The notes beneath the pieces are model-generated. The model had not been told where the DNA came from and did no database searches. It saw only the letters and a program-made list of their open reading frames with translations. Below, piece by piece: positions 1 through 8,836 of a DNA stretch of 57,098 nt (within the stretch, counting starts at the first letter, position 1; every line of letters begins with the position of its first letter). The translations under genes and the position numbers were made by a program. The DNA lies in contig JAJDEH010000233.1 of assembly GCA_029259935.1 (NCBI GenBank), positions 1 through 57,098 on the forward strand, written 5' to 3'. This DNA comes from Planctomycetota bacterium (GTDB taxonomy: Bacteria; Planctomycetota; Planctomycetia; Pirellulales; Pirellulaceae).

Positions 1-905
1 GAGAGCAGCCGCGAACACGATCAAACAAAAAAAGACCCATCAAAATCCAGGCGCCAGCACGTCGCAATCGTGTGCGGCCACCTTAAACCGACAGCCCCCC
101 GCGCGGGAATGACGGAAGGCTCAACCGTGGTTGTGCGTAACACGCGATCGCCGAGGTGCTGCATGCGAGTCAAAACTTCGATTCACGCTCTCCAAAGGCC
201 ACCAAAATCTCATGCTTGGTTGGAAGTGCATGGTTGGGGCCACCCATGGATTGACGGCGGCCCTCAACCAGTGCCGATCGCGAACACTGTACGGTTTGTG
301 AAAATCTTGTAAAATAAAGGAATGATACGGTGGGGGATTGGATTCTTCACCAGGGGCTGGTGCCTTGTTGCTCTTGGGTGCCTTGGGGCCTTACCTTATT
401 CGTTGGCGCTGAGCGTACGTCCATTGCGTGCCGGCGCGGTTTGAAAATCGTTGCACGATTGCAAACGTTGTTTGACTCGTGGGGCCGCGGGCGAAGGGGC
501 GGCTTGGCTGTTAACTTGTTAGGGCAGTTTCTTTTAGGGCAGTCGGTGATGGATGAACCGAGAGGATGAATGGCGATGGGCGTATGTTACACATGGCGAA
601 GTGCGCCGTTTTGGGGCGAAGGGCACCGGCGGCGGGTGCCCGCGGGCGGATCGAGCGCGAGCGAGCGAATCGTGGCGGTTGGAAATCAACTACGCCGCTT
701 CCGCAGCCATGGCACTTTCGACGATCGCGGAGTGGTCGACTTCTCCGGCAAGAAATCGCTTTGTTCGGCCCAATTTGCTAACATGTCAAGGGTTGTGGAT
801 GTTATTTGTGTTTGCAGGGCGATCTGGTATTCTAGGTGGTCCCTGCCGGACACTTTCACACCCAAAATGCCCTTTCCCTTTGAGGGCGATTCAGGAACTC
901 AGTTG
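1..905. other. Left-edge region with no supported gene
   Basis: I see no convincing gene here. The short open frames on the plus strand have no recognisable domain, and several end in the reading frame that leads into the DUF1549 gene without a plausible start. On the minus strand an ATG at 40 opens a frame that runs off the left edge with a hydrophobic beginning (MGLFLFDRVRG), so a truncated gene could start there. Thirteen residues are too few to judge. Confidence 0.5.
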
Positions 906-2543
906 ATGGTATCTGTTCGTAGCTCCACGGTGTCGTTTGCGATCCTGACGACTGTTCTGCTGGCGGTCCCAGCGCCTATGGTTCTGTCGGAAGAACTAGC
1001 GTCGGCGGATCGCCCCATTCACGAGGTGATCGACCATTACATCAATGCACGGCTTCAACAAGAGAGTGTGACGCCCGCGCCGCTTGCCGACGACGCCAAC
1101 TTGATTCGACGCACGACGCTGGATTTGGCGGGCCGTATTCCGACTGCCTACGAGGCCAAGGCGTATATCGAATCGCAAGATGCCAACAAGCGGACCGCAT
1201 GGATTGACCGTCTGTTCGCATCGCCCGGATTTGTGCGTCATCAGACCGATGAGTTGGATACGCTGCTGATGCATGGCAGCGGTCGCAGCTTGCGGGATTA
1301 TCTGTCGAAGGCCGTGGAAGAGAATCGCCCTTGGTCCGACATTTTTCGCGATGTGATTCTGTGCGAAAACCAACCAGACGACGGCAAGGGGCCGAATCAT
1401 TTTATCCGCGCCCGAGCGAAGGATCTCGACAAGCTGGCGAACGAAACCAGTGTGATTTTCTTTGGCATCAACGTCAGTTGCGCGAAGTGCCACGACCACC
1501 CGCTGGTCGCGAGTTGGACGCAGGATCATTTCTACGGCATGAAGTCGTTTTTCAGCCGCACTTTCGAGAACGGCGACTTCATTGGCGAACACGAGTACGG
1601 CATCGTCAAATACAAAACGACCGAGGGCGAAGAGCGAACGGCGAAGCTGATGTTCTTGTCGGGCAAAGTCGCGGATGAGCCCGCTGTTGAAGAGCCCTCG
1701 AATGAAGACAAGAAGAAAGAAAAGAAACAACTCGAGCAGCTCAAGAAGGACAAGAAGGTTCCTCCCGCGCCCAGCTTCAGCCGCCGCCGACAGCTTGTCG
1801 AGGCCGCTCTGCATCAGGACCAGAACACCATTTTCGCCCGTTCGATTGTGAATCGCCTGTGGTATCGCTTGTTGGGACGTGGATTCGTGATGCCGATCGA
1901 TCAGATGCATCCGGAAAATGAACCAACGCATCCCGAATTGCTCCAGTGGTTGGCGCGCGACTTGATCAGCCATAACTATGACTTGCGGCGGTTGATTCGC
2001 GGCATCGTGTTGTCCGACGCCTACGCCCGTTCCAGCCGCTGGGAAAGTAGCGAGCGGCCAAGCCCGGAACTGTTCGCGGTCGGAACGGCGCGGCCCCTGA
2101 CGCCGGCTCAATATGCGGCGGTCTTGCGGCTGGCGAGCACGAATCCGGATAGGTTCTCCAGCGAAATGCAAGACAAGGATCGCGAGTCGCGGATTCAAGA
2201 TGTACACAATGCGTCGCGCGGCTGGGTCAACGAATTTGCTCAGCCCAACCAAGACTTCCAAGTCAGTGTCACCGAAGCACTGATGTTGAACAATAGCGAG
2301 CGGGTCATGAACGATTTACTTCGCGACAACGGCGAGTCAGTAGTTGGCAAAGTCAAGTCGCTAGAGAATCCGGCGGAGATCGTCGAAGTTGCCGTGTGGA
2401 ACATTTTTGGCCGCCCGGCTGATCCGGAAGAAGTTCAAGCGTTGTCCGGCTATTTGGCGCAACGCACAGACCGGCCAGTGAAAGCGATTCAGCAAATGGT
2501 TTGGGCACTGCTGACCAGCACGGAGAGCCGATTTAACTATTAG
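906..2543 (+). CDS. DUF1549/DUF1553 domain protein (planctomycete-type, exported)
   Basis: A 545-residue protein. The start at 906 was chosen because the next residues form a signal peptide (MVSVRSSTVSFAILTTVLLA...). The longer open frame from 570 has no domain-like content. Residues about 35-250 match the DUF1549 pattern, including DLAGRIPTAYEAKAYI and the heme-like motif CAKCHDHP near residue 190. A Lys/Glu-rich linker follows near residues 260-285. The C-terminal half matches DUF1553 (FARSIVNRLWYRLLGRGFV, ALMLNNSERVM). These families are greatly expanded in Planctomycetota and usually sit next to a DUF1501 gene, as here. Their biochemical role is not established; export and a possible redox or heme link are inferred from the signal peptide and the CxxCH motif. 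Confidence 0.88.
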   Translation: MVSVRSSTVSFAILTTVLLAVPAPMVLSEELASADRPIHEVIDHYINARLQQESVTPAPLADDANLIRRTTLDLAGRIPTAYEAKAYIESQDANKRTAWIDRLFASPGFVRHQTDELDTLLMHGSGRSLRDYLSKAVEENRPWSDIFRDVILCENQPDDGKGPNHFIRARAKDLDKLANETSVIFFGINVSCAKCHDHPLVASWTQDHFYGMKSFFSRTFENGDFIGEHEYGIVKYKTTEGEERTAKLMFLSGKVADEPAVEEPSNEDKKKEKKQLEQLKKDKKVPPAPSFSRRRQLVEAALHQDQNTIFARSIVNRLWYRLLGRGFVMPIDQMHPENEPTHPELLQWLARDLISHNYDLRRLIRGIVLSDAYARSSRWESSERPSPELFAVGTARPLTPAQYAAVLRLASTNPDRFSSEMQDKDRESRIQDVHNASRGWVNEFAQPNQDFQVSVTEALMLNNSERVMNDLLRDNGESVVGKVKSLENPAEIVEVAVWNIFGRPADPEEVQALSGYLAQRTDRPVKAIQQMVWALLTSTESRFNY

Positions 2544-2558
2544 CGAGGACTCCTCTAA

Positions 2559-2610
2559 CTCCCCCTTGGCAAGGGGGAGAACGCTTCCGTCGGTCGCTGA
2601 AACTTGACTC
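2559..2610. repeat. Hairpin plus dispersed repeat motif between DUF1549 and DUF1501 genes
   Basis: A perfect inverted repeat with 9-bp arms (2559-2567 and 2571-2579, CTCCCCCTT/AAGGGGGAG, 3-nt loop) is followed by a 24-bp motif at 2587-2610. That motif differs by only two bases from one at 36311-36334 and by three from one at 36425-36448. It looks like a dispersed extragenic repeat. The hairpin lacks a T-tract, so it may be a weak intercistronic or processing site rather than a terminator. Confidence 0.6.
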
Positions 2611-2673
2611 CAATACAACAACCGAAACAACAATTTAAATAGACAGCACAAGAGCCTCTAATCGGAGCCACCG

Positions 2674-3987
2674 ATGTCTAAGCGTAATACAAAGTCAAAA
2701 ACTTGGTGCGGATCCGCGGCCCACCCCATCAGCCGGCGCGGCTTTTTGGGTGGCGCTGCGGCGTCGGCCTTTGCCGCCAACATGACGCAACTAGATGTCT
2801 TCAAGAATCAAGCACTCGGCGAAGAACTAAAACGAAAAGACCGGCGCGTGATCTTGTTGTGGTTGGCCGGCGGCCCGAGCCAACTGGAAACGTGGGATCC
2901 CAAACCGGGACGGCCGACCGGTGGTCCCTTTGCGGCGATTCCAACCGCGTCCACCGGCGTTCACATTTCCGAACTGCTGCCCCAAATGGCTCAGCGCATG
3001 CAGCACACGGCGATCGTTCGTTCGCTGAACACCAAAACAGGTGACCACGGCGGCGGATCGCGAATGATGCATCTGGGACGGATGCCCGAGCCGACTCTGG
3101 CCTATCCCGATATGGGCGCGGTCTTGGCCCGTGAGTTTGGCAAGGCAGACAGCAAAGTACCCGACTATGTTTCCTTCTACACAGCGACCGAGGGTCGCGG
3201 AAACGCGGTGGGGCAATCGGGCTTCTTGGGCGCTCGCTATGCTCCCATGTTTTTGACGAAAGAAAGCAAGCCGGCCAATCTGTCGCGGCTTGAAACGATC
3301 GACGACTTGGACCATCAGCAGCGCGGCGAGTTGCGAGAATTGTTAAGCCAGCGCTTTGCACGCGGCCGCGCCTCGAATACGGTTTCCAGCCATAACGAAG
3401 CCTACGCCCGTGTTCGCGGCCTGATGTCCAGCGAGAAGTTGTTTGATGTTTCCCAAGAGCCGCAAAAATATCGCGACATGTATGGCCCCACGTTGTTTGG
3501 CGAGCAGACGTTGATCGCTCGACGGCTGATCGAAGCCGGGACGCCGTTCGTCAAAGTCTCGCGGGCGTGGTGGGACAGCCACGGGCAGAATTTTGAAACG
3601 CATTTGGAAATGGTTTCGGAACTCGATCGCGTCATGTCGGCGTTGCTCGACGATTTGAAGGATCGCGGTTTGCTGGAGCACACGTTGGTCATCACGCTGG
3701 GCGAGTTCGGCCGCACGCCGAAAATCAACGGCAGCCTGGGCCGCGATCATTTTGCCACGGCCTGGAGTTCGTCGTTATCGGGCTGCGGCGTCAAAGGCGG
3801 CTCGGTGTATGGTGCCACCGACGAGGACGGGCATCGAGTTAAAGACGGCGAAGTCGGTGCCGCCGAGTTGTTCGCCACGATCTATCAAGCACTGGGTCTC
3901 GATCACGAACACGAATACTACGTCGGATCGCGGCCCGTCCCGCTAACCGATCCAGGAACGGAACCGATTGACGAAGTGCTGGCTTAA
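2674..3987 (+). CDS. DUF1501 domain protein (sulfatase-like fold, Tat-exported)
   Basis: A 437-residue protein with a twin-arginine signal near the N-terminus (SRRGFLGGAAASAFAANM), suggesting export in a folded state. The body matches DUF1501, a family related to the alkaline phosphatase/sulfatase superfamily. Conserved-looking blocks include VILLWLAGGPSQLETWDPKP (residues about 59-78), GDHGGGSRMMHLGR and the late GEFGRTPKINGSLGRDHF. It lies 130 bp downstream of the DUF1549/DUF1553 gene, on the same strand. This pairing is one of the commonest planctomycete gene neighbourhoods. The substrate is unknown. A hydrolytic role is inferred only from the distant fold relationship. Confidence 0.9.
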   Translation: MSKRNTKSKTWCGSAAHPISRRGFLGGAAASAFAANMTQLDVFKNQALGEELKRKDRRVILLWLAGGPSQLETWDPKPGRPTGGPFAAIPTASTGVHISELLPQMAQRMQHTAIVRSLNTKTGDHGGGSRMMHLGRMPEPTLAYPDMGAVLAREFGKADSKVPDYVSFYTATEGRGNAVGQSGFLGARYAPMFLTKESKPANLSRLETIDDLDHQQRGELRELLSQRFARGRASNTVSSHNEAYARVRGLMSSEKLFDVSQEPQKYRDMYGPTLFGEQTLIARRLIEAGTPFVKVSRAWWDSHGQNFETHLEMVSELDRVMSALLDDLKDRGLLEHTLVITLGEFGRTPKINGSLGRDHFATAWSSSLSGCGVKGGSVYGATDEDGHRVKDGEVGAAELFATIYQALGLDHEHEYYVGSRPVPLTDPGTEPIDEVLA

Positions 3988-4045
3988 AGCCGCCTTGCCG
4001 CGAAACAAATCCGCATATCGAATTTCGACCAATAGGAAACAAAGC

Positions 4046-5077
4046 ATGTCCGCCCCCGACCCCAACCTGCTGAAGGTCAAGAAGGAAGTCAGCCGTTCCG
4101 ATGTTCTGTTCAGCGTGGCGCGCGTGGCCGAATCGAATCAAGTTTACGTCGGCAGTTCGGACGGCAAGATTTACGACTTCGACGTACTGGCCGAAAAGCC
4201 GGAAGCGAACGAACTGGCGGGCCATCGCGGATACGTGATGGATGTCGTGTTGGCGGATGGCTTTCTCGTATCCGGCGCGTACGACGGCCGGCTGATCTGG
4301 TGGGACTTGGAAACTCGCCGGCAAGTTCGTACGGTCGAGGCCCATAAGAAATGGGTGCGTGGCTTGATCGCCACGCCCGACGGCAAGCAGATCGTGAGTG
4401 TTTCGGACGACATGGTTTGCCGAATTTGGAACACCGAAACGGGCGATCTGGTGCACGAACTGCGGGGCCACGAAGCGAAGACGCCGCATCATTTTCCATC
4501 GATGTTGTTTTGCTGTAGAGTATCGCCCGACGGCCGCCTGCTGGCCACCGGCGACAAAGTCGGACACGTTGTCGTTTGGGACTTGGTCACCGGCAAGCAA
4601 CTGGCATCCGTCGAGGCACCGACACTCTACACGTGGGATCCGAAGCAGCGCATTCATTCCATTGGCGGTGTGCGGTCGTTGGCGTTTTCGCCTGATTCCA
4701 AGTTACTGGCCGTTGGCGGAATCGGTCAGATCGGCAATATCGACCATCTAGGTTCGCTTGCGCGGCTGGAAGTTTTCGATTGGCAAAAGGGAGAACGGAC
4801 GCACGAGTTCCCCGGCGACACTTATAAAGGTTTGATCGAACACCTTGAATTTCAAAAGGACGGCAAGTGGCTGCTGGGCGCGGGCGGCGACCACGGCGGG
4901 TTCGTCAAATTCTTCGATCTTGAAGCATCGAAAGTGATCAAGCAGGAAAAAGCGCCGATGCACGTGCACCATTTTGTGATGAACGAAAACCAGGACACGG
5001 TCTTCGCCGCCGGACACAATCGCGTCGTGGTTTGGGAAATGAAGAACGACGCGGCGACTGAGGCCAAATCGACCTAG
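4046..5077 (+). CDS. WD40 repeat protein
   Basis: A 343-residue protein made largely of WD40-type repeats, with blades such as LAGHRGYVMDVVLADGFLVSGAYDGRLIWWDL-like units and VRGLIATPDGKQIVSVSDD. It should form one beta-propeller and act as a binding platform. The ATG at 4046 was chosen over the upstream in-frame ATG at 3968, which lies inside the end of the DUF1501 gene. No signal peptide is visible from 4046, which sets it apart from its two exported upstream neighbours. The gap to the DUF1501 gene is 58 bp, so co-transcription is likely. WD40 proteins often accompany DUF1549/DUF1501 genes in Planctomycetota. The partner is unknown. Confidence 0.85.
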   Translation: MSAPDPNLLKVKKEVSRSDVLFSVARVAESNQVYVGSSDGKIYDFDVLAEKPEANELAGHRGYVMDVVLADGFLVSGAYDGRLIWWDLETRRQVRTVEAHKKWVRGLIATPDGKQIVSVSDDMVCRIWNTETGDLVHELRGHEAKTPHHFPSMLFCCRVSPDGRLLATGDKVGHVVVWDLVTGKQLASVEAPTLYTWDPKQRIHSIGGVRSLAFSPDSKLLAVGGIGQIGNIDHLGSLARLEVFDWQKGERTHEFPGDTYKGLIEHLEFQKDGKWLLGAGGDHGGFVKFFDLEASKVIKQEKAPMHVHHFVMNENQDTVFAAGHNRVVVWEMKNDAATEAKST

Positions 5078-5122
5078 CGGAGAATTTAACAGCCCGCCGT
5101 CTCGGGGCGCTATCTCGACCGT

Positions 5123-5539
5123 CTACGAGGATGTCCCAAAACGTTCTTCGAGCGATTCTTCGCTGACTCCCAGTAAGGCTGCCGCGTATTCAGAATCGGT
5201 GTAGTAGGTGTCTCGCTCGCCGGCCATTTCGATGTTGAGCGAAGCGAGCAGTTCTTCGGCCTTTTCCTGAGGATATTGGCGCTGAAGTTGTTTCAGTAAA
5301 TGAAGGAAATCGCTATCTTCCAGCGCGTCGGCGAGCGTGGGCCAGCGACGAATCATGTGCCCGGGATTGTGTTGCAAAACCGCGTGACGACAATAGGCGG
5401 CTACGTTTTGCAATCCCATGCGTGCCGCGACGACGCCAGCCAACACCATCAGCTTGGCGTTTACTTGCGGACGATTTCGGCGCGCACTGGCTCGCGCGAG
5501 ATGCAAATATAAACCCAGATAGTGGGATGGTTCCGACAT
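5123..5539 (-). CDS. Small conserved-looking protein of unknown function
   Basis: A 138-residue protein that I do not recognise with certainty. The ATG at 5539 gives MSEPSHYLGLYLHLARASAR; in-frame ATGs at 5548 and 5551 and a TTG at 5575 are alternatives. It is predicted soluble and helical, with a basic patch (ARASARRNRPQ), then LMVLAGVVAARMGL and a C-terminal acidic stretch ending SEESLEERFGTSS. The composition and codon use look like a real gene, and the opposite strand offers nothing better. It converges on the WD40 gene with a 45-bp gap and is read away from the oxidoreductase gene. No function is inferred. Confidence 0.6.
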   Translation of the reverse strand: MSEPSHYLGLYLHLARASARRNRPQVNAKLMVLAGVVAARMGLQNVAAYCRHAVLQHNPGHMIRRWPTLADALEDSDFLHLLKQLQRQYPQEKAEELLASLNIEMAGERDTYYTDSEYAAALLGVSEESLEERFGTSS

Positions 5540-5740
5540 GGACTTCATCATTGGCCGAGTTAGAAAATCTTGCAAGTAGTTGGTGAATGTTCTATCGTGG
5601 GCCGCCGTAGAAGTGTCCGCGTGGCTGATCGAAATCTGCTCGCAATTTCAAAGTTCGCGCGTTATGCTAGCCGGAAAGTTCTCGCGTTGTGCTGGTCGCA
5701 TGGTGGGAGCTAACCACGAAGATTAGAGCGGAGAAGATTC

Positions 5741-7063
5741 ATGAAACGCCGTACGTTCCTTCAAGCCACTGCCGCGGTGACCGCCGGGCTAACGAGCCAA
5801 TGGACTCGAGCCGATGACAAGGCCGCGTCGCCCAACGACAAGATGCAAATCTGCGTGATGGGTGTGCGAGGGCGCGGGGGATCATTGCTGAATACGTTTG
5901 CTTCCTTGCCGGATGTGCAGGTGAAGTATGTTTGCGATCTTGATCTAAGCGTTCTCGGATCGCGGGTCGCGCAAGTAAAAGACAAGACTGGCAAGGCGCC
6001 GCTGGCCATCAAGGATTATCATCAAGCCTTGGACGACAAGTCGATCGACGCGCTGGTTGCCGGCACGCCCGACCACTGGCACGCGTTGCCGACGATTCAC
6101 GCCTGCCAGGCCGGCAAGGATGTTTACGTTGAAAAGCCGGATGGACATAACCTGATTGAGGGCCGCACGATGGTCGCGGCGGGGAAGAAGTACGGCCGCG
6201 TTATTCAAATGGGCACGCAAGCCCGTAGCGGGATCCATCACACGGCGGCCATGAAATACATCGCCAGCGGTAAGCTCGGCAAAGTGCGGTTTGCCAAAGC
6301 TTGGGAAAGCTCGAAGCAAGGGCCGGTCAGTTTTATCGCGGACAGCGACCCGCCGAAAGGATTTGATTACAACACCTGGCTTGGCCCGGCGCCCAAGCGT
6401 CCGTTTAACCGACGCCGCTGGCACGGAAGTTGGCGCTGGTTTTTCGACTATGGAACGGGCGACCTGGGCAACGACGGCGTGCATCGCATCGACCTGGCTC
6501 GTTGGGGTTTGGAAACCGGCGTCAATGCCGAGGGCGGCAAGCTGCCGCGGATGCCGGTCGCCGTCTCCGCGCACGGTGGCAAGCACTACTTCGACGACAT
6601 GCAAGAGTGGCCCGACAACCTGATGGCGACCTACGACTACGGTGGATATTTGCTGACCTACGAAATGCGTGTCTGGACGCCGTATCCGCTGCATGGCGAA
6701 TCGGAAGGCGCGGCGGTTTACGGCGACGCAGGCTATGTCGTGATCGGCAACCGCCGTTGGCGGGCCTTTGATCGCAAGGGGAAGCAGATTATCGAAGAAG
6801 CGGCCGGCGACAACACCGTGGGCCATGCCCGCAACTTTCTGGATTGCATGCGCAGTCGCGAAAAGCCTAACGCCGACCTGGAAACGGTCGGTCATCCGTC
6901 GAGTACCCTTTGTCATTTAGGAAACGCCGCCTGGCGGGCCGGCCGGTCACTGAGTTTTGATTCGCAAACCTACACGTTCAAGAACGATGACGACGCGAAT
7001 CAATATCTGACGCGAGCCGAATATCGAAAGCCATTCGAGTTACCGGCAATTTCCGACCTGTGA
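5741..7063 (+). CDS. Gfo/Idh/MocA family oxidoreductase (Tat-exported)
   Basis: A 440-residue NAD(P)-dependent oxidoreductase. A twin-arginine-like leader (MKRRTFLQATAAVTAGL) precedes a Rossmann fold with a glycine-rich turn (GVRGRGGSLLN) near residue 42. The family's EKPDGHNLIEGR motif, carrying the catalytic-region lysine, is near residue 132. The C-terminal half has the substrate-binding sheet with YDYGGYLLTYEMRVWTPYP. Family members oxidise or reduce sugars and inositols. Tat-exported versions are numerous in Planctomycetota, and substrates cannot be predicted from sequence. It is flanked upstream by a gene on the other strand and downstream by the B12 riboswitch, so it is probably transcribed alone. 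Confidence 0.9.
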   Translation: MKRRTFLQATAAVTAGLTSQWTRADDKAASPNDKMQICVMGVRGRGGSLLNTFASLPDVQVKYVCDLDLSVLGSRVAQVKDKTGKAPLAIKDYHQALDDKSIDALVAGTPDHWHALPTIHACQAGKDVYVEKPDGHNLIEGRTMVAAGKKYGRVIQMGTQARSGIHHTAAMKYIASGKLGKVRFAKAWESSKQGPVSFIADSDPPKGFDYNTWLGPAPKRPFNRRRWHGSWRWFFDYGTGDLGNDGVHRIDLARWGLETGVNAEGGKLPRMPVAVSAHGGKHYFDDMQEWPDNLMATYDYGGYLLTYEMRVWTPYPLHGESEGAAVYGDAGYVVIGNRRWRAFDRKGKQIIEEAAGDNTVGHARNFLDCMRSREKPNADLETVGHPSSTLCHLGNAAWRAGRSLSFDSQTYTFKNDDDANQYLTRAEYRKPFELPAISDL

Positions 7064-7136
7064 CCGCGCCGCTGCCGCCGAGCGCTAGTTTCGGTTTGCC
7101 CCGCGAGTCCGCCAATGACTAATTCAGACTGCCACC

Positions 7137-7165
7137 TTGAGTTTAAAGGCGCGTCGCGTTACATT
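7137..7165 (+). promoter_or_regulatory. Candidate sigma70-type promoter of the B12 operon
   Basis: TTGAGT at 7137-7142 and TACATT at 7160-7165 are separated by 17 bp, placed so that transcription would start just before the riboswitch. Each hexamer matches the consensus at four of six positions. The placement is reasonable, but the match is modest and promoter rules in planctomycetes are poorly known. Confidence 0.3.
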
Positions 7166-7169
7166 GCGG

Positions 7170-7350
7170 GCTGACATGGGTGTCCAGCCGTCATGTGGAC
7201 GGTTGGAAGAATAGGGAAAACGGTGTAAATCCGTTGCGGTCCCGCCGCTGTAACCGGGGACGAACCCGACGAATCCACTGCGAGAACATCGCGGGAAGGG
7301 TTGGGTGAAGAGTGATCCGGAAGCCAGAAGACCTGCCCAATGGTCAGTTC
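7170..7350 (+). ncRNA. Cobalamin (B12) riboswitch
   Basis: The segment shows the conserved blocks of the cobalamin riboswitch in order. There is a GGGAAAACGGTGTAAATCCG-type core near 7214-7233, then GCGGTCCCGCCGCTGTAACC (7235-7254), and finally AGCCAGAAGACCTGCC (7322-7337), the B12-box region. It lies about 200 bp upstream of a co-oriented operon of B12 synthesis and transport genes, which fits regulation by adenosylcobalamin or a related cobamide. The expression platform extends to about 7390 and possibly further. A hairpin-capable segment (GGTGCC...GGGTCC) is present, but I cannot tell whether control is at transcription termination or translation. Confidence 0.93.
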
Positions 7351-7546
7351 CCACGGTGCCTTCGAGGAAGGGTCCGGTCAGTGGTCTTTGTGCTTCTGTC
7401 TCAGCGAATTGCTCGGCGTGATTTAGCGCCCGGCTATTTTGCTTCTTACTGAGACACTACTACAACTTCCCGCTCCGTAGCTTTCGCTCGTTGTTGCCCG
7501 GCAATGTTGGGATCATCCGATCCCGACAAGGACAGCGAGGAATGTC

Positions 7547-8473
7547 ATGCGCTTCTGTATACAACGTCAATCTATTCAACGTCAGTCTGTTCAACGCCGC
7601 TTAATAAAACGTCGAAGTGGTTTCACTTTGATTGAGTTGTTGGTGGTCATTGCCATTATTGGGATCTTAACCGCGTTGCTGTTACCGGCCGTACAGGCCG
7701 CTCGCGAGTCGGCGCGGAAGACGCAATGCATGAGCAACCTGCGGCAACTTGTAATCGCTTGCCACAACTACGCCGATGTTTACAAGGTCTGGCCGCCCGC
7801 GTCGGATATTTCCAACAACAAGCGCTGGTTCGGTACGCGCGAGAATTCCAGTGAGCCGTTTGAATCGGGCAAGGGACCCTTGTCCCCGTTTTTTGAAAAT
7901 TCGGGCGGGCTCAAGGACTGTCCCAACTTTCGGCATTTGGTCGACGATCCCGTCGGAAAGGTATGCAACGGCAACGCGACGGCGTTTGAATCGGGCACGG
8001 GCGGCTATGGCTACAACGGAAAATATGTGGGTGGCACCTGGTACAAGACCGGTTGGTCGCGCGACTACGAAGCCAGCATTGCTATTCCTTCGACGATGGC
8101 CGAAATTCGATCGCTGGGCGAAACGATTGCCTTCACGGATACCGCCTTTGCCTGCGGACCGGGTCCTTTTGCCATCGAGTATGGATTTTGCGAGCCGCCC
8201 TTTCATGTGAATGGCAGCCACAATGTTTATAAGCCGGCCACGCCTTGGCGAGCGCTGCCTTCGATCCACTTCCGCCACCGCAACAAGACGGCCAATGTCG
8301 CCTGGTGCGACGGCCACGTCTCGTCCGCCATCATGTCGGGAACTTCGGGCGGCAGCAGTTGGTACGGCGGCGATCCGGCGGAACTCAATATCGGCTGGTT
8401 CGGCCCGATGGACAGCAACATCTTGTTCGATTGTCGAGACAAGTACATTGACCAGGCTTGGGACATACAATGA
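7547..8473 (+). CDS. DUF1559 pilin-like protein, first gene of the B12 operon
   Basis: A 308-residue protein with a type IV prepilin-like N-terminus. A basic leader of about 24 residues is followed by [20 protein letters not shown], where a prepilin peptidase would cut before the Phe. The rest fits DUF1559: [18 protein letters not shown] after the helix, and a late [16 protein letters not shown] block resembling the family's H-x-DG motif. The ATG at 7547 has a GAGGA ribosome site 6 bases upstream. The leader is encoded by almost three copies of a 15-base unit (7562-7606). Six cysteines or more lie in the exported part. DUF1559 proteins are abundant in Planctomycetota and presumed to form surface or pseudopilus structures. 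Its position directly under a B12 riboswitch suggests a role in cobalamin capture, which is inference. Confidence 0.9.
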   Translation: MRFCIQRQSIQRQSVQRRLIKRRSGFTLIELLVVIAIIGILTALLLPAVQAARESARKTQCMSNLRQLVIACHNYADVYKVWPPASDISNNKRWFGTRENSSEPFESGKGPLSPFFENSGGLKDCPNFRHLVDDPVGKVCNGNATAFESGTGGYGYNGKYVGGTWYKTGWSRDYEASIAIPSTMAEIRSLGETIAFTDTAFACGPGPFAIEYGFCEPPFHVNGSHNVYKPATPWRALPSIHFRHRNKTANVAWCDGHVSSAIMSGTSGGSSWYGGDPAELNIGWFGPMDSNILFDCRDKYIDQAWDIQ

Positions 8474-8808
8474 ACCATCGCTCAATCGCCGTTTTGACTT
8501 TGATTGTTGTGTCGACCGTCGCCGGCTGCGACCCTGGACTTCCCGACAACGTGCAGGTGCTACCCGAGCAAAAGCTGTGGGTGCGCGACGGTGAAGGCCG
8601 CGAGCACGCGATCTCGGCGGATCAACTGGTCGGTGAAAACTCGGATGAATCGCAACCTGACCAGATCTTCGTCTTGGATCGCAATAGCGACGAGCAGCGA
8701 TGGATTCCAGTCGCGGACTTTTTGCAGAACCAAGCCTCGGCCCCGAGATACTTGCCCGTTGATGCCAGTACGCAAGCCCATGCTGACGGCGAGCAGCAAA
8801 CGCCGTGA
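8470..8808 (+). CDS. Small predicted lipoprotein in the B12 operon
   Basis: A 112-residue protein with a lipoprotein signal peptide ([20 protein letters not shown], lipobox Cys20), so it is predicted to be anchored to a membrane facing the periplasm. Its ATG overlaps the TGA of the DUF1559 gene (ATGA at 8470-8473), implying translational coupling and a possible joint function. The mature part is acidic and polar, with no domain I recognise ([20 protein letters not shown]; later [23 protein letters not shown]). It may be an accessory of the pilin-like protein or a periplasmic cobalamin-handling factor. No biochemical role can be read from the sequence. Confidence 0.75.
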   Translation: MNHRSIAVLTLIVVSTVAGCDPGLPDNVQVLPEQKLWVRDGEGREHAISADQLVGENSDESQPDQIFVLDRNSDEQRWIPVADFLQNQASAPRYLPVDASTQAHADGEQQTP

Positions 8809-8836
8809 AGATCCGGTAACTTGAAGGTGCCACGCT

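Noticed and set aside
553..906. Small open frames before the DUF1549 gene
   Set aside because: They overlap in different frames with no domain, ribosome site or signal peptide. The real start of the next gene is at 906.
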